A stretch of DNA of 24,178 nucleotides from assembly GCA_937926545.1 (NCBI GenBank), contig CALAZW010000075.1, forward strand, positions 1 through 24,178, in the 5' to 3' direction. Under the pieces are notes generated by a model. That model saw nothing but the letters and a program-made list of their open reading frames with translations. It was not told the DNA's origin and made no database searches. Shown here one piece after another: positions 7,168 to 14,963 of the stretch. Made by a program: the position numbers and the translations under genes. The DNA comes from an uncultured Helcococcus sp. GTDB lineage: Bacteria > Bacillota > Clostridia > Tissierellales > Peptoniphilaceae. Each line of letters begins with the position of its first letter. Within the stretch, counting starts at the first letter, position 1.

Positions 7168-8271
7168 ATGGATATAAATGACGAAAAATATATGGAAAAA
7201 GCTATAGACTTGGCCCTTAAAGCCAGGGGCCAAACAAAAACTAATCCTTTAGTGGGAGCAATCCTAGTGAAGAATGGAAAAATAATTGGCAGTGGCTATC
7301 ATAAAAAATTTGGAGGACCTCATGCGGAAGAGGAAGCTATTTTGTCTGCTGGAGAATCAGTGGAAGGTGCTAGTCTTTATGTTACTCTAGAGCCTTGTTC
7401 CCACCAGGGTAAAAGGCCAGCCTGTACAGACCTAATCATAAAAAACAAGATAGCCAAGGTTATAGTTGGCTCAAAAGATATAAACCCACAAGTAGCAGGG
7501 CTAAAGCAGCTGAGAGAAGCTGGAATAGAAGTTATAAGTGGAGTTTTAGAAAAGAAGTGTAAGGAAATGAACCAGGTATTTTTTACCACAATGAAAACAC
7601 AAAAACCTTATTTAATCTTAAAAACTGCCACCAGCCTGGATGGTAAAATAGCAAGCTTTAGTGGAGATTCCAAGTGGATAACAGGACCTGAAGCTAGAGA
7701 GTATGGTAGAAGCTTAAGAGGCCAGGTGGATGGAATCTTGGTGGGGATTAATACGGTTTTAAAAGATGATCCTAGCCTTACAACAAGAATAAAAGGTCTA
7801 AAAGATCCAATTAGACTTGTGGCAGACTCTAGCTTGAAGATCCCACTGGATGCTAAAATAATAAACCAGAAATCCCAGGCTACAACCTATATCTTTACAA
7901 CAGAAAGCTGCGATAAGGAAAAATTAAAAGAACTTAGAAAGAAAAAGGATGTTCAAGTATTTATAAGTGGAGATGACCAGGGAAGAGTTGACCTGGATAA
8001 AGTAATGAAGATTTGTTATGAAAAAAACATAGCAAGTATTTTAGTAGAAGGTGGAGGGACCATTAACTACTCGGTTTTGGAAAAAGGTTTGGTAAATAAG
8101 GTCTATGCCTTTGTGGCCCCATCTTTTATAGGGGGAAAGAAAGCCCTTACATCTGTAGAAGGTAGGGGGATAGACCAGGTGGAAAATGCCTATAGATTTA
8201 ATTTTACCAGGGTGGAAAAGTTGGGAAATGATTTGTTGCTAATAGGAGATAGTCAATGTTTACAGGAATAA
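7168..8271 (+). CDS. ribD: Bifunctional diaminohydroxyphosphoribosylaminopyrimidine deaminase / 5-amino-6-(5-phosphoribosylamino)uracil reductase
   Basis: A 367-residue RibD with both domains. The N-terminal zinc deaminase has HAE (52-54) and PCSHQGKRPAC (76-86), giving Zn ligands H52, C77 and C86 with E54 as proton shuttle. The C-terminal NADPH reductase starts near 145 with KTATSLDGKIA, then SKWITG, LVGINTVLKDDPSLTTR and ILVEGGG. It carries out the second and third steps of riboflavin synthesis from GTP. I chose ATG 7168 because AAAGGAG (7156-7162) precedes it; the upstream in-frame GTG at 7153 directly abuts the riboswitch terminator T-tract and lacks a ribosome binding site. First gene of the rib operon, controlled by the FMN riboswitch. 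Its 3' end overlaps ribE by 16 nt. Confidence 0.96.
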   Translation: MDINDEKYMEKAIDLALKARGQTKTNPLVGAILVKNGKIIGSGYHKKFGGPHAEEEAILSAGESVEGASLYVTLEPCSHQGKRPACTDLIIKNKIAKVIVGSKDINPQVAGLKQLREAGIEVISGVLEKKCKEMNQVFFTTMKTQKPYLILKTATSLDGKIASFSGDSKWITGPEAREYGRSLRGQVDGILVGINTVLKDDPSLTTRIKGLKDPIRLVADSSLKIPLDAKIINQKSQATTYIFTTESCDKEKLKELRKKKDVQVFISGDDQGRVDLDKVMKICYEKNIASILVEGGGTINYSVLEKGLVNKVYAFVAPSFIGGKKALTSVEGRGIDQVENAYRFNFTRVEKLGNDLLLIGDSQCLQE

Positions 8272-8891
8272 TAGAAGAAATAGGCTATGTAAAGTCGATT
8301 AAAAAAGCTTCACAATCTTTAGTTCTTACCATAAAGGCAAGTAAGGTTTTGGAAGATGTGAAAAAAGGAGATAGTATTGCCACCAATGGAGTTTGTCTTA
8401 CTGTTAAAGATTTTACCAAAGAAGATTTTACAGTGGATGCAGTGGAATCAACAATTAAAAAGACCAACCTTTATAAGCTAAGACCTGGGGATAGGCTTAA
8501 TTTGGAAAGGGCCCTATGTCTTAATAGCAGACTGGGAGGTCATATCCTACAAGGTCATGTGGATGGTCTAGGCCAAGTTAAAAGTATTAGGAAAAAAGAG
8601 ACTTCATATATTTATGAAATTACTGCAGATAGGGAAATAATGGATTTAATATTGGCCCAAGGATCTATTGGGATAAATGGTATAAGCCTTACGGTTAGTA
8701 AACTTAAGAGTGAAAGTTTTGAAGTATCAATAATTCCTACTAGTTTTGCAGAAACGACTATTAAAGATCTTGGTCTGGGAGATGATGTAAATTTAGAAGC
8801 AGACATAATAGGAAAGTACATAAAAAAGTATCTAGACGGGAAGACTGCTAGTAAAATAGATAGAAATTTTTTAGCTATAAATGGTTTTTAG
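8256..8891 (+). CDS. ribE: Riboflavin synthase, alpha subunit
   Basis: A 211-residue protein with the two lumazine-binding repeats. Repeat 1 opens with MFTGIIEEIG and has the SIATNGVCLTV motif. Repeat 2 opens with GGHILQGHVDGLG and has SIGINGISLTV. It dismutates two 6,7-dimethyl-8-ribityllumazine molecules to riboflavin and the RibD product. It overlaps the end of ribD by 16 nt, with AGGAG inside ribD as ribosome binding site, so translation is probably coupled. The length is normal for the family (about 200-215 residues). Often named ribC or ribB in other species; ribE is used here. Confidence 0.96.
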   Translation: MFTGIIEEIGYVKSIKKASQSLVLTIKASKVLEDVKKGDSIATNGVCLTVKDFTKEDFTVDAVESTIKKTNLYKLRPGDRLNLERALCLNSRLGGHILQGHVDGLGQVKSIRKKETSYIYEITADREIMDLILAQGSIGINGISLTVSKLKSESFEVSIIPTSFAETTIKDLGLGDDVNLEADIIGKYIKKYLDGKTASKIDRNFLAINGF

Positions 8892-8903
8892 GAGGGTAAA
8901 AGA

Positions 8904-10106
8904 ATGGGATTTAATACTATAGAAGAGGCATTAGAAGAACTAAGACAAGGAAGAATGATAATTGTTACAGATGATCCTGATAGGGAAAATGAAGGTGATT
9001 TGATTATGGCTGCAGAATTTGCCACCACAGAGACTATTAACTTTATGGCTCAATATGGCAAGGGATTGATTTGTATGCCTATGAGCGAAGAAGTAGCAGA
9101 TAGGTTAGATTTAGGTCAAATGGTAACTAATAACACTGATAATCATGAAACGGCCTTTACTGTATCAGTAGACCACGTGGATACAATTACTGGTATATCA
9201 GCCTATGAAAGAGCTTTAACAGCCCAAAAGCTTGCTGATGGGAAAGCTAAACCTGAGGACTTTAGAAGGCCTGGTCATATGTTTCCTTTAGTTGCTAAAG
9301 AACATGGTGTTTTGGTAAGACAAGGTCATACTGAAGCTACTGTAGACTTGATGAAGTTGGCTGGTTTAACAGAATGTGGTATTTGTTGTGAAATTATGGC
9401 TGACAATGGATTTATGATGAAAAAGACTGAGTTGATAGAGTTTGCCAAAAAGAATGATTTAGCCTTTATAACCATAGCTGATTTAAGAAGGTACATAAAA
9501 AGAAATAAAAAATTGGTTACCTGTGTTTCCAAGGCTAAAATGCCAACCAAATACGGTGACTTTATAGCCTATGGTTATGTTGACTTAGTTAGCAAAGAGC
9601 ATCATATAGCCCTGGTTAAAGGAGAGGTGGGAGATGGGAAAGACCTCCTTTGTAGGGTACATTCAGAATGCTTGACTGGGGATACCTTTGGATCTTTAAG
9701 GTGTGATTGTGGAGACCAGCTTCATAGGGCCATGGAAAGAATTGACCAGGAAGGAAGAGGGGTTATTCTTTATATGAGACAAGAGGGAAGAGGTATTGGG
9801 CTTATAAATAAATTAAAGGCTTATGAATTACAAGAAGAGGGCTTTGATACGGTAGATGCAAACTTGGAGTTGGGCTTTGCTGAAGACCTTAGAGATTATC
9901 ATGTGGGGGCTCAAATCTTAGAAGATTTAGGAGCCAAAGAGCTAAGATTATTAACCAATAATCCAGATAAAATATATCAACTACAAGATTACGGTATGGA
10001 AATTATTAGACGTGAGCCCTTAGAAATAGCTTCCCAAGAAAAGGATGAATTTTACTTAAGGACTAAAAAAGAAAGAATGAATCATTTATTAAAAGAATTT
10101 GCCTAG
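8904..10106 (+). CDS. ribBA: Bifunctional 3,4-dihydroxy-2-butanone-4-phosphate synthase / GTP cyclohydrolase II
   Basis: A 400-residue fusion, the usual Firmicute form. The N-terminal DHBP synthase domain (about 1-200) has DDPDRENEGDLI (23-34), TGISAYERA (96-104), RRPGHMFPL (121-129) and RQGHTEA (139-145). The GTP cyclohydrolase II domain (about 205-400) has the zinc cysteines in SECLTGDTFGSLRCDCGDQL (C256, C267, C269) and YMRQEGRGIGLINK (290-303). It makes both precursors of the pathway: one from ribulose-5-phosphate, one from GTP. The start has TAGGAGGG overlapping the ribE stop codon, a tightly coupled arrangement. Both catalytic sets look intact. Confidence 0.97.
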   Translation: MGFNTIEEALEELRQGRMIIVTDDPDRENEGDLIMAAEFATTETINFMAQYGKGLICMPMSEEVADRLDLGQMVTNNTDNHETAFTVSVDHVDTITGISAYERALTAQKLADGKAKPEDFRRPGHMFPLVAKEHGVLVRQGHTEATVDLMKLAGLTECGICCEIMADNGFMMKKTELIEFAKKNDLAFITIADLRRYIKRNKKLVTCVSKAKMPTKYGDFIAYGYVDLVSKEHHIALVKGEVGDGKDLLCRVHSECLTGDTFGSLRCDCGDQLHRAMERIDQEGRGVILYMRQEGRGIGLINKLKAYELQEEGFDTVDANLELGFAEDLRDYHVGAQILEDLGAKELRLLTNNPDKIYQLQDYGMEIIRREPLEIASQEKDEFYLRTKKERMNHLLKEFA

Positions 10107-10115
10107 GAGGATAGA

Positions 10116-10577
10116 ATGAAAATTTATAGTGGAGATTTAGTATCAGAGAAGAAGAAATACGCCATAGTAGTTGCCAGATTTAATGACTTCATAACTTCAA
10201 AGTTATTAGAGGGCAGTAAGGATGGACTTTTAAGACATGGGGTAGAAGAGGATGAAATTGATGTTTTTTGGGTTCCGGGAGCCTTTGAAATACCTTTCAT
10301 AGCAAAGAAAATAGCCCAAAGTCAAAAGTATGATGCTGTAATTTGTCTGGGAGCGGTAATCAGAGGATCTACCAGTCATTATGATTATGTGTGTTCAGAA
10401 GTTTCCAAAGGTATTGCAAGCATTGGTTTGGAGACAGGTCTACCAATTATTTTTGGAGTTATTACTACAGAAAATATTGAACAGGCCATAGAAAGAGCAG
10501 GCTCTAAAAGTGGTAATAAGGGCTATGAAGCGGCTGTATCAGCCATAGAGATGGTGAATCTTAGCCAAGCGATTTAA
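10116..10577 (+). CDS. ribH: 6,7-Dimethyl-8-ribityllumazine synthase (riboflavin synthase beta subunit)
   Basis: A 153-residue lumazine synthase of standard length. Motifs: VARFNDFIT (19-27), VPGAFEIP (53-60), GAVIRGSTSHYDYV (79-92) with catalytic H88, and FGVITTENIEQA. It condenses the RibD pathway pyrimidine with dihydroxybutanone phosphate, and assembles as pentamers or 60-mers in the family. TAGGAGG, overlapping the ribBA stop, is its ribosome binding site. It is the last gene of the operon. No riboflavin transporter gene is present next to it. Confidence 0.97.
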   Translation: MKIYSGDLVSEKKKYAIVVARFNDFITSKLLEGSKDGLLRHGVEEDEIDVFWVPGAFEIPFIAKKIAQSQKYDAVICLGAVIRGSTSHYDYVCSEVSKGIASIGLETGLPIIFGVITTENIEQAIERAGSKSGNKGYEAAVSAIEMVNLSQAI

Positions 10578-10614
10578 TAAATTAACCAATCCTAAAATAT
10601 TTTGTATAGATAAG

Positions 10615-10640
10615 AAGGTTAGGCTTTGCTTAACCTTTTT
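10615..10640 (+). terminator. Terminator of the riboflavin operon
   Basis: A 10-bp stem (AAGGTTAGGC 10615-10624 with GCTTAACCTT 10628-10637, one G-U pair), 3-nt loop TTT, T-run to 10640. Confidence 0.85.
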
Positions 10641-10641
10641 A

Positions 10642-10670
10642 TTGACTTTTTTTATCTCAGACCATATACT
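10642..10670 (+). promoter_or_regulatory. Promoter of the ABC-F gene
   Basis: TTGACT (10642-10647), 17-nt spacer, TATACT (10665-10670). It starts 2 nt after the rib terminator. The transcript would start near 10677, leaving a ~114-nt leader. Confidence 0.72.
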
Positions 10671-10706
10671 CTTTTTCAGGTTTAAAAATAATAAATAAAG
10701 TATTAG

Positions 10707-10728
10707 AAGAGTAAGATTACTCTTTTTT
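10707..10728 (+). terminator. First attenuator-like hairpin in the ABC-F leader
   Basis: AAGAGTA (10707-10713) pairs perfectly with TACTCTT (10718-10724) around AGAT, followed by TTTT to 10728. It lies downstream of the promoter, so it acts on the ABC-F transcript itself. TCTTTTTT (10721-10728) can alternatively pair with AAAAAAGA (10739-10746). Confidence 0.7.
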
Positions 10729-10752
10729 ATAGATTAAGAAAAAAGATTTTTT

Positions 10753-10776
10753 AGAAGGGTCTTCCCTTCTTTTTTT
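10753..10776 (+). terminator. Second attenuator-like hairpin, just before the ABC-F ribosome binding site
   Basis: AGAAGGG (10753-10759) and CCCTTCT (10764-10770) with loop TCTT and a T-run to 10776. Ends about 3 nt before GAGGAGG. It is a strong intrinsic terminator by appearance. Confidence 0.78.
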
Positions 10777-10790
10777 ATTGAGGAGGAAAT

Positions 10791-12311
10791 ATGAGCTTAT
10801 TGGAAGTTAGAGATATAGGCCATGGATTTGGCGAAAAGTTATTATTTAAAGAATCTTCCTTTGATTTATATAAGGGAGAGCATATGGGCTTGGTAGGAGA
10901 AAATGGGGCTGGAAAATCCACTCTTATGAAAATTCTACTGGGGGAAGAACTGGCAGATGAAGGAAGTCTTAAATGGCAAAAAGGTATAAAAATTGGATAT
11001 ATAGATCAATACCTAAAGGCCGCTGGAAATATAAGTGTAGATGAGTATTTGAAAATAGCCTTTAAAGAAGATTTTGCCCAAGAAGAAAAATTGAATTCTT
11101 TCTATGAAGAACTGGGACTTAATTATAGTGAAGAGCTTATGGATAAGATAGGAAAACTTCAAGAAGATTTAGAAAATAGAGGTTTTTACAAGATAGAAAC
11201 CTCCATAGATAAGGTGGTATTAGGCCTGGGAATTGATAGCTTTGGCCGTGATACCAAACTGGAAAATTTAAGTGGAGGCCAACAATCTAAAGTTATCTTG
11301 GCCAGGCTTTTACTGGAAAATTCAGATGTTTTACTCTTAGACGAACCTACAAACTTTCTAGATCAAAATCACGTTCTTTGGTTGATTGATTATTTAAATA
11401 ACTTTAAGGGGGCCTTTATAGTTATATCCCATAATATTTCTTTTTTAAATGCTATAACTACATGTATTTGCGATATTGAGTTTAATCAGATTAAAAAATA
11501 TCATGGCAACTATAATAAATTTATAAAATTAAAAGAAGAATATAGATTAAACCATATAAAAAACTATAGTTCCCAACAGGAATATATAAAAAAGACTGAA
11601 GAATATATAAGAAGAAATAAGGCTGGGGTTAACTCTAGAATGGCCAGAGGAAGACAAAAACAACTGGATAGGGTTGAGAGATTGGACCCGCCATCCCAAA
11701 GAAAGAAACCTAGCTTAGAATTTCAATTATCTGCAAATAGCAATGCAAGATTAGAATTAAAAAAATTAGAGGTGGGCTATGATTATGCTCTTCTACCAGC
11801 CTTGAGTATGATAGTAGACGCAGGAGAAAAGATAGTTATAAGTGGTTTTAATGGTATAGGAAAATCAACCCTACTAAAGACTATAGTTGGAGAAATAAAT
11901 AAAATCTCTGGTGGAATAGATAAATCCTATGATATGAGAATAGGTTATTATCAACAAGATATTGTATGGGAAGATGATAACTTAAATGCCTTGGAGGCAG
12001 TTAAAAACCACTACCCTCGTCTTAAAACAGAGGAAATAAGAAAGCACCTAAATAGATGTGGAGTTGAGTCTAAAGACCTAAATCAACCCTTAAATAGCTT
12101 GAGTGGGGGAGAACAATCCAAGGTGAAATTATGCTTAATTCTTCTTAAAAGCTATAACTTAATAATATTAGATGAGCCAACTAACCACTTGGACCAACAA
12201 ACCAAGGATAGTTTGAAAGAGGCCCTAATAGATTATGAAGGAAGTGTCATTTTAGTATCCCATGAAAAAGATTTTTACGAGGAGTGGATAGATAGGGTCT
12301 ATGATATCTAG
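10791..12311 (+). CDS. ABC-F family ATP-binding protein (ribosome-associated ATPase)
   Basis: A 506-residue soluble protein with two ABC ATPase domains and no membrane segment. Domain 1: Walker A GENGAGKST (36-44), signature LSGGQ (160-164), Walker B DVLLLDEPTNFLD (179-191), switch H214. Domain 2: GFNGIGKST (352-360), LSGGEQ (437-442), LIILDEPTNHLD (457-468), H491. Between them a basic ~80-residue linker (about 235-315, with RRNKAGVNSRMARGRQKQL) is the ABC-F P-site tRNA-interaction region. The family acts on the ribosome as translation factors or antibiotic-resistance proteins. Which role applies cannot be decided here, but the attenuator-like leader resembles those of resistance ABC-F genes. 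AGGAGG precedes ATG 10791. No clear terminator follows. Confidence 0.9.
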   Translation: MSLLEVRDIGHGFGEKLLFKESSFDLYKGEHMGLVGENGAGKSTLMKILLGEELADEGSLKWQKGIKIGYIDQYLKAAGNISVDEYLKIAFKEDFAQEEKLNSFYEELGLNYSEELMDKIGKLQEDLENRGFYKIETSIDKVVLGLGIDSFGRDTKLENLSGGQQSKVILARLLLENSDVLLLDEPTNFLDQNHVLWLIDYLNNFKGAFIVISHNISFLNAITTCICDIEFNQIKKYHGNYNKFIKLKEEYRLNHIKNYSSQQEYIKKTEEYIRRNKAGVNSRMARGRQKQLDRVERLDPPSQRKKPSLEFQLSANSNARLELKKLEVGYDYALLPALSMIVDAGEKIVISGFNGIGKSTLLKTIVGEINKISGGIDKSYDMRIGYYQQDIVWEDDNLNALEAVKNHYPRLKTEEIRKHLNRCGVESKDLNQPLNSLSGGEQSKVKLCLILLKSYNLIILDEPTNHLDQQTKDSLKEALIDYEGSVILVSHEKDFYEEWIDRVYDI

Positions 12312-12336
12312 CTTATTTTAAGAATTATTTTGCTTG

Positions 12337-12345
12337 TGTTACAAT
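12337..12345 (+). promoter_or_regulatory. Extended -10 promoter of the SAP-domain gene
   Basis: TGTTACAAT (12337-12345) fits TGnTAnAAT; no good -35. It lies 27 nt before the likely start codon. Confidence 0.5.
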
Positions 12346-12371
12346 AATTAGGAAAGGTATAAAAGGTGCTT

Positions 12372-13380
12372 ATGTTTTTATATAATTTAATCAAAGAAAG
12401 AAACTTAAAAAATGATAGAACATCCTTGTTATATAAGAATGAGGAAGGTCTATATCCAGATGAGATATTAATCTTATTTTTCTCAACCTCCTTTTATCCC
12501 CTCCGATCAAAATTTTCATCCCTTTTGGAAGTATAAATACGGTATAGAAAATCTAAGGCCTATTTTAAACAAACTGGAAAGGGAAGGCTATATAGAGGTT
12601 AAAAACTTAAAATCCTATCTGGAAGAAAAGAGTATCCTAGGACTTAAGGATATCTTATCAGACTTTAATTTAAAAACAGATGGTAGTAGGAAAGATTTAA
12701 TAGAGAGGATAAACAATGATATTGTCACAGAAAGATTAGACCAAAGATTTCATATCAGATCCTATCAATTAACAGAAAAAGGCCAGAAGGTTTTAGATAG
12801 GTCCAACTATATCATATACATTCATGAATATGGTTTTGCAGATTTAGACATATATTCTTTGAATAAACTAGTATATGAAAATAGAGAGTTGACCTATAAA
12901 GAAATTATTTGGCAAGAGCTAAAGAAAAGGTCTAGGACCTATAAAGATAAGTTGCAGTCAGGAGAGTATAGAAATAGTCGTTTGGAAATGGCTTATTTTT
13001 TAGCTGAAGAAGGAGACTATTATAGGGCTTTAGAATATTTATCAGAGTTAGTTTATTATGATTTATCTATTCTTTATAATGATTTGGATGATAATTTTTT
13101 AGATTCTTATATAAAAAATGTATTTAAGTACAATCAATCTAGACTAAAGATAGGTCCGGGCATAATAGATTTAATAGTAGCTTATCAAAAGGAATTAGGT
13201 TTAAGAGATGATGAGTTGGAAAAATTAATTCTAGACCAGATAGAAAACTTAAGGTCAGAAGTTGAAATTTTTACTGATAAAGAATGTGTTGAAATATTCT
13301 TTAAAGAAAGATACAATAAACTAGATGAATTAGAAGAAATTTATAAGAAAGCTGAAATTAGATATAGGACTAATAATTAA
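12372..13380 (+). pseudogene. SAP-domain protein gene with a frameshift
   Basis: ATG 12372 (with AAAAGGTG before it) opens a frame that reads sensibly to about codon 43 (MFLYNLIKERNLK ... EEGLYPDEILILFF) and then stops at 12534. A second frame, 1 nt offset, runs from 12472 to the stop at 13378 without any good start near its beginning. Removing one C from CCCC at 12498-12501 joins them into a single 335-residue frame reading SFYPSDQNFHPFWKYKYG. The middle carries a SAP motif (nt 12643-12711, LKDILSDFNLK then RKDLIERI), a helix-turn-helix of the nucleic-acid-binding type. The C-terminal half is helical and charged. The intact protein would be a SAP-domain protein of unknown function. The shift may be a sequencing error, a real mutation or a slipping site. 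Confidence 0.8.
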
Positions 13381-13384
13381 AACA

Positions 13385-13415
13385 AAAAGATTTCTAAATT
13401 GTAGAAATCTTTTTT
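13385..13415 (+). terminator. Terminator after the SAP-domain gene
   Basis: A perfect 12-bp stem: AAAAGATTTCTA (13385-13396) with TAGAAATCTTTT (13402-13413), 5-nt loop, T-run to 13415. Confidence 0.88.
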
Positions 13416-13421
13416 AATTTG

Positions 13422-13430
13422 TGGTAAAAT
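13422..13430 (+). promoter_or_regulatory. Extended -10 promoter of the MATE gene
   Basis: TGGTAAAAT (13422-13430) matches TGnTAnAAT, immediately after the preceding terminator and 30 nt before the MATE start. No clear -35. Confidence 0.55.
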
Positions 13431-13460
13431 ATTTAACTTGTGAGCAAAAGGAGTGATGAG

Positions 13461-14816
13461 ATGACAGATTATACAATTGAAAATAACCCAATGGGTTATG
13501 AAGACGAGTTAAAAATATTGGTGAAAATGAGCCTACCAGCTATGTTTTCCATGTTTATACAATCCATGTACAATATTGTAGACTCATATTTTGTGGCGCA
13601 ATTAGGAGAAAAGGCTCTTAGGGCTATAACCCTATCTTATCCTATCCAACTAATGTTAATTGCATTTTGTGTTGGTACGGGTGTGGGAGTAAACTCTTAT
13701 ATGTCCAGAAAATTGGGGGCTAAACAAAGAGAAGAGGCTGGTAATGCAGCTTTACATGGCTATATAATCATGACCATAACCTGGTTTGTATTTATATTAT
13801 TTAGGTTCTTTTTCATGAATAGCTTTTACGAAATATTTACAGATGACCCAGAGGTCATATCCATGGGAAGAGATTATTTAGGAGTTGTTACCCTTTATGG
13901 TATTTTTCTTTTCCAACAGGTAATAAGCGAAAAAATTATCCAAGCAACAGGAGAAATGAGAATACCTATGATAAGTCACTTGATTTCAGCAGTGATTAAT
14001 ATTTTTCTAGATCCTGTCTTAATACATGGTTACTTTTTCTTCCCTGAAATGGGAGTTAAGGGAGCGGCAGTGGCTACTGTATTTTCGCAATTTGTAGGAT
14101 TTATGTTTGTGGTTCCCTACACTATTAAACATAGGGAAGAAATAGGTATATCCATTAGAGGATTTAGACCTAAGTGGAGCTTAATCAAGGATATATACAT
14201 AGTAGGTATCCCTAGTATCCTAATGAACTCTATAGCTGCCATACTAACCATGGCTTTAAATAGAATCATTATTAATCTTTCAGAAGTTGGAGTAACTGTA
14301 TTTGGTATTTACACCAAGTTACAGTCCTTTGTATTTATGCCAATTTTTGGTATGGGTCAAGGTTTTATGCCTTTAACAGGTTACAACTATGGAGCTAAGA
14401 ATAAGGATAGGATTAAAAACTTTTATAAATACGCCATAATAATAGGACTTGGAATATCTATAATAGGTGTTTTAATTTTCCAATTCCTACCTAGTCAACT
14501 ATTATCTATTTTTGGTAATGATCCTCAGATAATAGAGTTGGGAGTACCTGCCCTAAGGATAATTTCCACATCCTTTGTATTTGCAGGAATATCAATAGTA
14601 AATGCCACCTATTTCCAAGGTATTGGAATAGGAAGCTACAGTTTGATAATTTCAGCCATGAGACAATTGGTTATTTTACTACCATTGGCTAAAATATTTT
14701 CAAAATACGGCTTGGTTTATGTGTGGTTAGCCTTTCCTATATCGGAATTTATAGCCCTACTACTTAGCCATTATTATTATAAAAAAGTGGAAAAAAACTT
14801 AATAGAAAACTTATAA
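13461..14816 (+). CDS. MATE family efflux transporter
   Basis: A 451-residue polytopic membrane protein with about 12 hydrophobic segments in two homologous halves, the MATE length and layout. Landmarks: MSLPAMFSMFIQSMYNIVDSYF at the first helix with the nearby ALRAITLSYPIQ, GVGVNSYMSRKLGAK, HLISAVINIFLDPVLIHGYFFFP with the G-V-K-G-A-A-VAT motif, and in the second half GMGQGFMPLTGYNYGAKN. The family exports cationic drugs or toxins by Na+ or H+ antiport; the substrate is unknown. ATG 13461 is chosen because AAAAGGAG (13446-13452) precedes it; the in-frame GTG at 13440 lies upstream of that site. Monocistronic by its own promoter and terminator. Confidence 0.93.
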   Translation: MTDYTIENNPMGYEDELKILVKMSLPAMFSMFIQSMYNIVDSYFVAQLGEKALRAITLSYPIQLMLIAFCVGTGVGVNSYMSRKLGAKQREEAGNAALHGYIIMTITWFVFILFRFFFMNSFYEIFTDDPEVISMGRDYLGVVTLYGIFLFQQVISEKIIQATGEMRIPMISHLISAVINIFLDPVLIHGYFFFPEMGVKGAAVATVFSQFVGFMFVVPYTIKHREEIGISIRGFRPKWSLIKDIYIVGIPSILMNSIAAILTMALNRIIINLSEVGVTVFGIYTKLQSFVFMPIFGMGQGFMPLTGYNYGAKNKDRIKNFYKYAIIIGLGISIIGVLIFQFLPSQLLSIFGNDPQIIELGVPALRIISTSFVFAGISIVNATYFQGIGIGSYSLIISAMRQLVILLPLAKIFSKYGLVYVWLAFPISEFIALLLSHYYYKKVEKNLIENL

Positions 14817-14822
14817 GATGAT

Positions 14823-14849
14823 AAACTAGCCTGAATTTTGGCTAGTTTT
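14823..14849 (+). terminator. Terminator after the MATE gene
   Basis: AAACTAGCC (14823-14831) and GGCTAGTTT (14840-14848) form a perfect 9-bp stem with an 8-nt loop. The T-tract is short (4 T), so termination may be partial. Confidence 0.65.
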
Positions 14850-14871
14850 AAACCTTTATAAGTGAATAATT

Positions 14872-14899
14872 TTGAGTAAAAGTAAATATATAGTATAAT
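14872..14899 (+). promoter_or_regulatory. Possible promoter upstream of the YczE-like gene
   Basis: TTGAGT (14872-14877), 16-nt spacer, TATAAT (14894-14899). A second TATAAT at 14931-14936 lies after the next hairpin, without a good -35. Either could drive the downstream operon. Confidence 0.5.
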
Positions 14900-14901
14900 G
14901 T

Positions 14902-14929
14902 AAAAAGCTCAAAAGAGCTTTTTATTTTT
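14902..14929 (+). terminator. Hairpin with T-tract between two -10-like boxes
   Basis: AAAAAGCTC (14902-14910) and GAGCTTTTT (14915-14923) form a perfect 9-bp stem with loop AAAA, followed by ATTTTT. It lies only ~35 nt before the YczE-like start codon. It may be a second terminator for MATE read-through or an attenuator. Confidence 0.65.
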
Positions 14930-14963
14930 ATATAATTTTAGTATGATATTATAAGGAGCAATC

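Noticed and set aside
12859..13380. A separate 173-residue gene starting at TTG 12859
   Set aside because: The same frame is open and protein-like from about 12499, including a SAP motif, and TTG 12859 has no ribosome binding site.
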